Positions 1 through 5,613 of a DNA stretch of 22,625 nucleotides are shown piece after piece; the first letter of the stretch is position 1; every line of letters begins with the position of its first letter. The translations under genes were made by a program, and so were the position numbers. The stretch comes from an uncultured Clostridia bacterium (GTDB lineage: Bacteria > Bacillota > Clostridia > Christensenellales > Borkfalkiaceae): NCBI GenBank assembly GCA_947177825.1, contig CAMWWA010000001.1, positions 1 through 22,625 on the forward strand. Reading direction: 5' to 3'. The notes under the pieces were generated by a model. The model ran no database searches and had not been told where the DNA came from. It saw only the letters and a list, made by a program, of their open reading frames with translations.

Positions 1-902
1 TTTTCGAACATCTGGCACACCATCAGGTTGGCGCCGCCGTGCAGGGGACCTTTCAAGGAGCCGAGCGAAGCCGCAACCGAGGAATAGGTGTCGGTGCCCG
101 TGGACGTCGAAAGGTGCGTGGTGAAGGTGGATGCGTTGCCGCCGCCGTGGTCCGCGTGCAGAATAAGGCAGATATCCAGAACCTTTGCTTCCAAATCGGT
201 GAAAGCGTTGTCTATGCGCAGTATGTGCAGAATGTTCTGCGCGGTCGAGTACTCGGCAATCGGCTTATGTATGTACATAGAGCCGTCGTTGGTGTTGTAG
301 TATTTATATACCCTGTGCGAGTAAGCCGCAATCATGGGGAATTCGGCGATAAGCTGTAAGCTCTGCCTTAAAACGTTGCTTACCATAACGTTGTCGGGGT
401 CGGGGTCGTAGCTGTAAAGATTGAGCACGCACCGCGAAAGCATATTCATCATATCCTTGCTGGGCGATTTCATTATTACGTCGCGCACGAAATTGCGGGG
501 CAGCACCCTGAAATCGGAAAGCATCTGCCTGAAATATTCCAGCTCGCCAACCGTGGGGAGTTTGCCGAACAGCAAAAGGTAGACCGTCTCCTCGAATCCG
601 AAGCGGTTTTCCTTTACGCAGTTTGAAATCAAATCCTTTACGTCGTAACCGCGGTAGCGCAGTATGCCGGGAATGGGCGTTCTCACGCCGTCCTTTTCTT
701 CCCAGCTGGTAACTTCGCTTATTTCGGTCAGTCCGCACAGCACGCCCTTGCCGTTCTTGTCGCGCAGTCCGCGCTTAACGTCGTACTTTTCGTACAGCTC
801 AAGGGGAATGTCATCCGTCTCTTTAAGCTGGTTTGCAAGCCGCGAAATTGTATGCGAATATTTAACTATAAGGTTTATCTCGTTAAAATCCAAAGTCGTC
901 AC
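1..902 (-). CDS. gltA: Citrate synthase (3' end beyond window)
   Basis: Condenses acetyl-CoA and oxaloacetate to citrate in the cytoplasm, the entry step of the oxidative TCA branch and of glutamate synthesis. About 300 residues are visible. The N-terminal part has the family pattern YDVKRGLRDKNGKGV followed by IPGILRYRGYDV. The active-site histidine region HADHGGGNAST lies near residues 249-258, and the second catalytic histidine is in GPLHGGAN near residue 288. The catalytic Asp and the C-terminal CoA-binding part lie outside the window. I place the start at GTG 902 because it gives the N-terminus MTTLDFNEI, which resembles clostridial homologues, and there is no ATG in frame nearby. No Shine-Dalgarno sequence precedes it and the predicted leader is only about 13 nt. 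The gene is divergent from the sigma-factor operon. Confidence 0.93.
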   Translation of the reverse strand, partial: MTTLDFNEINLIVKYSHTISRLANQLKETDDIPLELYEKYDVKRGLRDKNGKGVLCGLTEISEVTSWEEKDGVRTPIPGILRYRGYDVKDLISNCVKENRFGFEETVYLLLFGKLPTVGELEYFRQMLSDFRVLPRNFVRDVIMKSPSKDMMNMLSRCVLNLYSYDPDPDNVMVSNVLRQSLQLIAEFPMIAAYSHRVYKYYNTNDGSMYIHKPIAEYSTAQNILHILRIDNAFTDLEAKVLDICLILHADHGGGNASTFTTHLSTSTGTDTYSSVAASLGSLKGPLHGGANLMVCQMFE

Positions 903-921
903 CAAATAAATAATTTTATTT

Positions 922-951
922 ATTATATCATCAGTTGCGCCGCTCTGTCAA
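922..951 (-). promoter_or_regulatory. Sigma-A promoter of citrate synthase
   Basis: On the minus strand TTGACA (946-951) and TATAAT (922-927) are separated by 18 bp; both hexamers match consensus exactly. Transcription would start near 915, leaving a very short leader before GTG 902. Confidence 0.8.
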
Positions 952-1025
952 CTTGCTTTGCACGGGCGTGAATATTTTTTCATATTCGTGCATAATCTTG
1001 CATTTATCATTTGTCGCAAACGCTA

Positions 1026-1054
1026 TTGACAAAACGCGCGCGGTAACTTAAAAT
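1026..1054 (+). promoter_or_regulatory. Sigma-A promoter of the sigma-factor operon
   Basis: TTGACA (1026-1031), a 17-bp spacer and TAAAAT (1049-1054). The start would fall near 1061, some 64 nt before the STAS gene. I saw no clear SigB-type promoter (GTTT...GGGTAT) here, so autoregulation by the encoded sigma factor is not evident. Confidence 0.75.
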
Positions 1055-1069
1055 ACTGTATACGGGTTT

Positions 1070-1084
1070 GAATTTTCAAAATTC
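1070..1084. promoter_or_regulatory. Perfect 15-bp palindrome, possible operator
   Basis: GAATTTT-C-AAAATTC is an exact inverted repeat just downstream of the expected transcription start of the sigma-factor operon, a common position for a repressor site. No regulator is identified, and AT-rich palindromes of this size can arise by chance. Confidence 0.35.
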
Positions 1085-1124
1085 CGTTTATAAATTAAGT
1101 ATACGATAGCAGGAGATTAAAGCT

Positions 1125-1430
1125 ATGCAGCAGGTAAGATTGGTTTCGGCGGACGACAAACTGGTGGTTGCGCTGACCGGAGAAATTGACAGCGCGACCA
1201 GCGAGGATTTATACGCGGAGGTTGCCGCAATGTATCAAAACGACAAAAAGGACGTGGTGTTCGACTGCGCGGGGCTGGAATTTATAGACAGCACCACGCT
1301 GGGCACGTTCGTAAAGATTTTCAAAAATCTTAAAGCGGACGGCAATAAACTGATACTCAAAAATATGCGTCCCAGAATCAAAAAGCTTTTCGAAATCTGC
1401 GCTCTGGACAGAATTATGGAGTTTGACTGA
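1125..1430 (+). CDS. STAS-domain anti-anti-sigma factor (RsbV/SpoIIAA-like)
   Basis: A 101-residue single-domain STAS protein. Proteins of this type bind an anti-sigma kinase and free its sigma factor, and are switched off by phosphorylation on a conserved serine. That serine is visible as Ser56 in FIDSTTLGTF (residues 53-62), aligned with Ser58 of SpoIIAA. The beta strand VVALTGEIDSATSE (14-27) and the final helix RIKKLFEICALDRI (84-97) fit the fold. The start at ATG 1125 has AGGAG at 1111-1115. It is the first gene of a four-gene operon and overlaps the next gene by one base (TGATG). The sigma factor of this operon is closer to SigB than SigF, so RsbV is the better comparison, but orthology is not proven. 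Confidence 0.9.
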   Translation: MQQVRLVSADDKLVVALTGEIDSATSEDLYAEVAAMYQNDKKDVVFDCAGLEFIDSTTLGTFVKIFKNLKADGNKLILKNMRPRIKKLFEICALDRIMEFD

Positions 1431-1777
1431 TGAAGGACTTTAAGGTTGAATTTAATCTTGCCGACAGCGAGTATATGACGGCGCTCCGCCTTGCGGTTGG
1501 CGCGGTGTGCGCGGCGGCGGATACCGACGTGGACGGCGCCGAGGATATGAAGGTCTGCGTTACGGAAAGCTGTCTTATATTAAAGGCGTGCGGCTTTAAA
1601 AGCGTAAAGATTACCCTCAACTGTAAGGACGGCGTACACGCAACCGTAAGGGGAGAGGGCGGAGAGCCCAAAAGCAGCGACAACGAATTTTCGCTTGCGC
1701 TCATTTCGGCGCTTGTTTATTCCTGCACGCTTGAAGAAAGCGGCGGCGTTATATCCGGACTTGTATTGACTTTATGA
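1430..1777 (+). CDS. Degenerate RsbW-like GHKL-fold protein
   Basis: A 115-residue protein in the operon slot normally held by the anti-sigma kinase RsbW/SpoIIAB. The segment EDMKVCVTESC (residues 38-48) lines up with the N-box region EDIKVAVSEAC of RsbW-type proteins and keeps Glu46, but the Mg-binding Asn that follows is Ile50 here. The G1 motif DxGxG is reduced to RGEGGE (74-79), and the glycine-rich G2 lid is replaced by NEFSLALISAL (85-95). The fold therefore looks kept while ATP binding looks lost, so it may bind partners without kinase activity. It overlaps the sigma gene by 4 bp (ATGA). Assignment rests on weak sequence resemblance plus operon position. Confidence 0.72.
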   Translation: MKDFKVEFNLADSEYMTALRLAVGAVCAAADTDVDGAEDMKVCVTESCLILKACGFKSVKITLNCKDGVHATVRGEGGEPKSSDNEFSLALISALVYSCTLEESGGVISGLVLTL

Positions 1778-2499
1778 CCAACGAAAGAGCAAACGAGCTC
1801 TTCCGTGAGTACCGCAGGACGGGCGACAAGGCTATAAGGAACGAGCTTATCGAAAACTATATGTACGTGGCGCAAATACTTGCCAAGAAATTTGCGGGGC
1901 GCGGAGTGGACTACGACGATTTGTTGCAGATTGCTTCCGAGGCCCTTATTTCGGGTGTGGAGAAATTCGACCCCAACCTCGGCTATATGTTCACTACATA
2001 CGTAACGCCCACGATAACGGGCATCATACGCAACTATTTTCGCGACTATTCCCGTTCCGTCCGCGTGCCGAGAAAGCTTTACGCGCTCAGCGCAAAGGTT
2101 AAATCGGCGGTAAACGAATTTTATAAAGCTAACGGCGTAAAGCCGACGGTTAAGCAGCTTTCACAGCAGCTTGGCGAGAGCGAGGAAATTATACTGGAAG
2201 CAATGGAGTGCCGCGCTCCCGTCAGCCTCGATTCGACGGTCAAGGGGGAGGACAGCGACGTTCCCCTTTACGAGGTCATTGCGGACGGACACAACTTTTT
2301 CGAAAGCTTTGAAGATAACGATTCGTTAAAGACCGAAATTGCAAAGCTCAGCCCGATAGAGAGGGAGGTTGTCGTCCTGCGCTACGTACAGGGTAAATCG
2401 CAGGCGGAAGCGGGCAAAATATTGGGAGTCAGCCAGATGTTCGTTTCGCGCGCGGAGCACAGAATAATAGAAAAACTCAGGGAGGCGTTGTCAAAGTGA
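1774..2499 (+). CDS. SigB/SigF/SigG-family RNA polymerase sigma factor
   Basis: A 241-residue group 3 sigma factor lacking region 1. Region 2 spans about residues 20-95 and includes LLQIASEALISGVEKFDP and the promoter-melting segment FTTYVTPTITGIIRNYFRD. Region 3 covers about 105-155. Region 4 covers 185-238, with the helix-turn-helix KSQAEAGKILGVSQMFVSRA (208-227). The motifs SVRVPRK, KSQxExGxILGxSQMxVSR and KLREAL match Bacillus subtilis SigB more closely than SigF, which suggests a stress-type rather than forespore role. That is inference; no target promoters were identified in the window. It overlaps the genes on both sides by 4 bp, implying translational coupling and fixed stoichiometry with its regulators. 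Confidence 0.93.
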   Translation: MTNERANELFREYRRTGDKAIRNELIENYMYVAQILAKKFAGRGVDYDDLLQIASEALISGVEKFDPNLGYMFTTYVTPTITGIIRNYFRDYSRSVRVPRKLYALSAKVKSAVNEFYKANGVKPTVKQLSQQLGESEEIILEAMECRAPVSLDSTVKGEDSDVPLYEVIADGHNFFESFEDNDSLKTEIAKLSPIEREVVVLRYVQGKSQAEAGKILGVSQMFVSRAEHRIIEKLREALSK

Positions 2500-2861
2500 T
2501 TACTTTCGAAATCGAAGATATCAGCGAAATGAACGCCGAACTGTTCAGGTTTATAAAATATCTGGAAGGGAGCGGAGCGGACGCCGACGCGGTGTTTGAC
2601 AGCCGTCTTATATCCTGCGAGCTGATAACCAACGTAATAAGGCACTGCGGCTGTTCGGCGCTGTTTTCGGGGATGCTGTCCGACGGCGAAATAACAATAA
2701 CCGTACGCGCCTCGTCGCCTGCAGGCGAAATAACAGTACCCGGTTTGCCCGAAGTGCTTGCAGAGAGCGGCAGGGGGCTGTACATCGTAAACGCTCTTTC
2801 GGGCGGCAACGTAAAGATTACGGGCGGCAACGTTACGGTAAAAATTTCTGCTAATAAATAA
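2496..2861 (+). CDS. Second GHKL anti-sigma-type ATPase (RsbW-like)
   Basis: A 121-residue HATPase-type protein encoded after the sigma gene. It has a recognisable N-box, CELITNVIRH (residues 41-50, Glu42 and Asn46), and a G2 box ESGRGLYIVNALS (90-102). The G1 motif, normally DxGxG, is ASSPAGE (72-78) with no Asp, so nucleotide binding may be altered. By family it should bind the sigma factor and phosphorylate the STAS protein. Of the two GHKL proteins here it is the better candidate for the active kinase. The start is GTG 2496 inside a GTGA overlap with the sigma stop codon, with GGAGG at 2481-2485. A strong terminator follows at once, so it ends the operon. Confidence 0.85.
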   Translation: MITFEIEDISEMNAELFRFIKYLEGSGADADAVFDSRLISCELITNVIRHCGCSALFSGMLSDGEITITVRASSPAGEITVPGLPEVLAESGRGLYIVNALSGGNVKITGGNVTVKISANK

Positions 2862-2878
2862 ATGACAATAAAAAAATT

Positions 2879-2911
2879 CGTCCGCGCGGCTTTCAACCGC
2901 GCGGACGTTTT
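2879..2911. terminator. Bidirectional intrinsic terminator
   Basis: An 11-bp perfect GC-rich stem, CGTCCGCGCGG (2879-2889) with CCGCGCGGACG (2897-2907) and a 7-nt loop. TTTT follows on the plus strand and an A-run lies upstream, giving a U-tract for the minus strand. It separates the convergent sigma operon and membrane-protein gene. Confidence 0.88.
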
Positions 2912-2925
2912 AATTTGTATTCAGT

Positions 2926-4875
2926 TTATCTGCCGAGCTGCTTGTACATCTTGCCCATAAGCGCGTCGGACAGCTTGTCGCGGTATCTGTTGATGTGTAC
3001 GAACACCGCGGGGAAGAAGTCTGCATTGTCGCCCTTGATGTGGTAATCGGGAACGCCGTTTACAGTGCCCTTGCTCTTTTTAATGAACACTTCGACAAAT
3101 TCAACCTTTTCCTTATCGGAAAGCGTATCCAGGAATTCGTCGGTATCGCCGCTGTACACGTATATGGTTTCGGGTGCGGGAGCGGGAGCAGGTTCTTTTT
3201 CCTTTTCTTTTGCCTTAGCCTTAACGGGTTCAGCTTTTACAGGCTCCTCGTATTCGGGTTCTTCCTCGGGCTCATAGTCGTCGTAAGCGGGCTGCTCGTA
3301 ATCCTTTCTGTAAGGCGAGCGCTCGTTACCGTACGGGTTGTAAGGAGGCTGCTCGTAAGCAGGCTGCTGGTACTGGGGCTGTTGATATTGAGGCTGCTCG
3401 TAAATTGTTTCCTCATATACGGGCTGCTCGTAAACGGGTTGTTCTTCCGCAGGCTGCTGGTACTGAGGCTGCTCGTAAACGGGCTGCTCCGCCGCAGGCT
3501 GCTCGTATTGAGGCTGTTCGTAAACGGGCTGTTCCTCTACGGGCTGCTGATATTCGGGCTGCTCGTATACGGGCTCGTAAGAAGGCTGTGCGTATACGGC
3601 TTCTTCCTCGGCCTGGGGCTCGAAGACGGTTTCTTCAACCATGGCGTCTTCAAGGTCCTCTACGTTGGTCGCGCACTTCTTCGCCCTTGCAAATTCCACT
3701 GCGGTGCGGATTATCGCGTTAATAAGCGCAAACAGCATCAGCGCGGCAAGCAGATAGAGGTATATGCCGGGAGTTATGCCCTTCATCATTATTCCGAGTA
3801 TTATAAGCAGCGCCGCAAATACGAGCGTTGCGGAATATCTTACGAGTGCGAAAATATTGAGTCCTGCGTTGCGTGCGGGCAAACCGTCTTTTTTGTATTT
3901 CCTGCCGACGGCAAGTCCTATCGTATCGCATATGAAATTTAACAGTGTAAGCACTGCAAGAAGCATTATCAAAACGTAAAGCGTTCCGATATAAGCGCCC
4001 GAACCGAACACCGTTCCGAACGCGGATTTAATCGAGTAAAGTATGCCGGCGCCGTTGATGCCCGCGTGAGTGGGAAGCTCCAGACCGCTGATGAATCCCG
4101 CCGTTTCGCCGCTGTGAAGCTTAGCCGACAGACTGTTCATGGACGAAGCGAGCTTGGGAACGAATACGGTGATATCCAGAATGCTTACTACCGCCAGCGT
4201 GGAAAGAATAATTCCTATTGTCTTGGAAACGCCCAGGCTGCCCTTGGTCAGTATCGACTGAATAACAGCCGTTATAATAGCGCCGCCAAGGGGGATAAGA
4301 ATATTGAAGTCCGTCCACGCAATTGCCAGGTTGGCAAGGAAGTAGGAGCGGTAAACGACGTAAGTTGCGGTAATGATTATCGCTAAAATTTCAACCGCAA
4401 GCGCGCATTTCACGCTGGTGCTCTTGTGCTTCTTGCCAAGGCATACGGGAATAATCATAATAAGCGAAACCACGCACAGAAGCGCGTAGAGAACGCACGT
4501 CAGGGAAAGCAAGTCGAACTTGCCCGTATAGACGTTTATGAACCAGGGTATGCTTGCGGGGATAAGCTCGGTTTTCGTAAACAGTGCAAGCACGTTGTTC
4601 AGCATCGAAGGGATATATCTGAGCAACATTCTGTCCATCAAAGCGCCGGTACCCCAGTTGAAGAGGGGAACGAGCAAGCCCGCAAGAAGACAGACGACCG
4701 TGATTAAATAGGTAACCAGGACGGTAATCTTTCTGGATTTGTTTTTCTTTTCCTGTACGTCAACCACTTTAACCGTTTCCGTTGCTTCGGCAGTGTCGTC
4801 GGTAACGGCAGTTTCCGTCACTACGGCATTGTCGTCGGTTACGGCAATTTCGTCGTTAAATACGTTTTCTGTCAT
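2926..4875 (-). CDS. Eight-helix membrane protein with Tyr-Glu-Gln-Pro repeat tail
   Basis: A 649-residue protein of unknown function; I do not recognise a named family. An acidic, Thr/Val/Asp-rich N-terminus (1-40) precedes about eight hydrophobic helices, near residues 50-72, 122-145, 155-180, 190-209, 218-240, 296-320, 342-363 and 370-391. A long soluble tail follows: YEQP/YQQP repeats (about 428-510), an acidic Lys/Pro/Ala-rich linker (531-568) and a compact C-terminal segment (570-649) with LSDKEKVEFVEVF and PDYHIKGDNADFF. The helices most likely anchor the tail in the cytoplasm, but topology is not proven. I chose ATG 4875 because GGAG sits 9 nt upstream; ATG 4902 in the same frame would add nine residues but lacks a ribosome binding site. 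It is a single-gene transcript with its own promoter and terminator. Confidence 0.85.
   Translation of the reverse strand: MTENVFNDEIAVTDDNAVVTETAVTDDTAEATETVKVVDVQEKKNKSRKITVLVTYLITVVCLLAGLLVPLFNWGTGALMDRMLLRYIPSMLNNVLALFTKTELIPASIPWFINVYTGKFDLLSLTCVLYALLCVVSLIMIIPVCLGKKHKSTSVKCALAVEILAIIITATYVVYRSYFLANLAIAWTDFNILIPLGGAIITAVIQSILTKGSLGVSKTIGIILSTLAVVSILDITVFVPKLASSMNSLSAKLHSGETAGFISGLELPTHAGINGAGILYSIKSAFGTVFGSGAYIGTLYVLIMLLAVLTLLNFICDTIGLAVGRKYKKDGLPARNAGLNIFALVRYSATLVFAALLIILGIMMKGITPGIYLYLLAALMLFALINAIIRTAVEFARAKKCATNVEDLEDAMVEETVFEPQAEEEAVYAQPSYEPVYEQPEYQQPVEEQPVYEQPQYEQPAAEQPVYEQPQYQQPAEEQPVYEQPVYEETIYEQPQYQQPQYQQPAYEQPPYNPYGNERSPYRKDYEQPAYDDYEPEEEPEYEEPVKAEPVKAKAKEKEKEPAPAPAPETIYVYSGDTDEFLDTLSDKEKVEFVEVFIKKSKGTVNGVPDYHIKGDNADFFPAVFVHINRYRDKLSDALMGKMYKQLGR
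3333..3594 (-). repeat. In-frame low-complexity YEQP/YQQP coding repeat
   Basis: Short imperfect units, read on the plus strand as variants of CTGCTCGTAAACGGG, encode the alternating motifs VYEQP, YQQP and EEQP. Unit lengths vary but stay in frame, so this is a protein-level tandem repeat and not a CRISPR array. Such repeats often change length between strains. Confidence 0.85.
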
Positions 4876-4906
4876 ATTATCATTCTCCGTTCGGTTTATC
4901 ATAATA

Positions 4907-4930
4907 CGCCGGTTGCCCGGCGTGACGCCG
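4907..4930 (-). promoter_or_regulatory. Two mutually exclusive hairpins in the mRNA leader
   Basis: In the minus-strand transcript, CGCCGG-GCAA-CCGGCG (4922 to 4907) forms a 6-bp stem capped by a GNRA-type GCAA loop. Just before it, CGGCG-TCA-CGCCG (4930 to 4918) forms a competing 5-bp stem that shares bases 4918-4922. Both lie in the roughly 86-nt leader upstream of the ribosome binding site. I do not recognise a known riboswitch. Confidence 0.35.
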
Positions 4931-4966
4931 TTATAGTTCGGGCCGAAAATACTTTCAGCTATGTCT

Positions 4967-4996
4967 AATTGTAGTACAATTGCGCGCGTATGTCAA
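4967..4996 (-). promoter_or_regulatory. Sigma-A promoter with palindrome over the -10
   Basis: Minus strand TTGACA (4991-4996), 17-bp spacer, TACAAT (4968-4973); start expected near 4961. The -10 lies inside a perfect 15-bp inverted repeat, AATTGTA-G-TACAATT (4967-4981), which could be a repressor operator. Confidence 0.75.
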
Positions 4997-5165
4997 GGCG
5001 TATATGGATTTTTTTACCTTAAACTTATATAATTTTTGCCGGTTGACCGCATAATATAGCAAAGTTAACGCCGGGTTGCCGCCCGAAGATTATACGCCGC
5101 GGCTTGTCCTACTGTAATATTTTAGACATCTTGTCCGCAGATAATTCATTTTTCTTTCAAAGTGG

Positions 5166-5194
5166 TTGATAAATCGTAAAATACAGTATATAAT
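5166..5194 (+). promoter_or_regulatory. Sigma-A promoter of the HTH/protease operon
   Basis: TTGATA (5166-5171), 17-bp spacer, TATAAT (5189-5194); start near 5201. A perfect 12-bp GC palindrome, GCGCCCGGGCGC (5202-5213), lies right at the start of the transcript and could act as an operator or 5' structure. Confidence 0.78.
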
Positions 5195-5271
5195 AAATAT
5201 AGCGCCCGGGCGCGCAAAATACCGTTAATTGCGGTATATATGCGCACCAAAGGCAAAAAACGGAGCCTGAT

Positions 5272-5613
5272 ATGCTGAAACAAACGGATATTACGGCGGG
5301 CGGAAGCATGCTTGACGGACTGATAGGCGAAGCGCTTAAAAACCGTCTTGCGGTTTTGCCGTCCGCACACGAGCTGGGCGTTTACGCGCGCGCTTTCGAG
5401 GATAAGGATTTGGTTGCGACCTGCCTGTGTCTTTTCGAAAACGACCTTAACGTAAGCCGCACCGCGGGCAAGCTTTATATGCACCGCAACACGCTCATTT
5501 ACAGAATAGCAAAACTCAAAAAACTTACGGGACTGGACGTCTGCAAATTTTCAGACGCCGTAACTTTTATAATCCTGTACCGTTGTTATACTAAGGAGGC
5601 GGCGCTAAGATGA
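5272..5613 (+). CDS. Orphan PucR/CdaR-type helix-turn-helix protein
   Basis: A 113-residue protein made up almost entirely of the C-terminal DNA-binding domain found in PucR and CdaR regulators. The signature covers about residues 53-107: CLFENDLNVSRTAGKLYMHR then NTLIYRIAKLKKLTGLDV. In family members this domain usually follows a large sensory region; here only about 50 unremarkable residues precede it, so there is no visible ligand-binding domain. GGAG at 5262-5265 supports the ATG at 5272. Its stop overlaps the protease start by 4 bp (ATGA), so the two are co-translated. It may regulate its own operon, but no direct evidence exists. Confidence 0.82.
   Translation: MLKQTDITAGGSMLDGLIGEALKNRLAVLPSAHELGVYARAFEDKDLVATCLCLFENDLNVSRTAGKLYMHRNTLIYRIAKLKKLTGLDVCKFSDAVTFIILYRCYTKEAALR

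Larger units (their letters stand above)
4876..5271. other. Divergent intergenic region, about 396 bp
   Basis: It holds the leader and promoter of the minus-strand membrane protein (left part) and the promoter of the helix-turn-helix/protease operon (right part). In the middle, roughly 5000-5160, I see no convincing gene or RNA. Both flanking genes have their own consensus sigma-A promoters. Confidence 0.6.

Noticed and set aside
1125..2499. spoIIAA-spoIIAB-sigF, the forespore sigma operon
   Set aside because: The sigma protein resembles SigB more than SigF, and the middle gene lacks SpoIIAB ATP-binding motifs; a sporulation role is not excluded but not supported.
3300..3600. Short repeated DNA units that resemble a CRISPR array at first sight
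   Set aside because: The units are adjacent, irregular in length, in frame and have no unique spacers; they encode YEQP/YQQP repeats.
2995..3942. Open frame of 315 codons on the plus strand opposite the membrane-protein gene
   Set aside because: It is the mirror of the YEQP repeat and helices, giving Leu/Arg/Val-rich junk with no domain; the minus-strand gene has promoter, ribosome binding site and terminator.
5000..5160. Possible small RNA or riboswitch in the middle of the divergent intergenic region
   Set aside because: I saw only scattered short repeats of the type CCGGTTG and no stable fold with a terminator or known riboswitch core.
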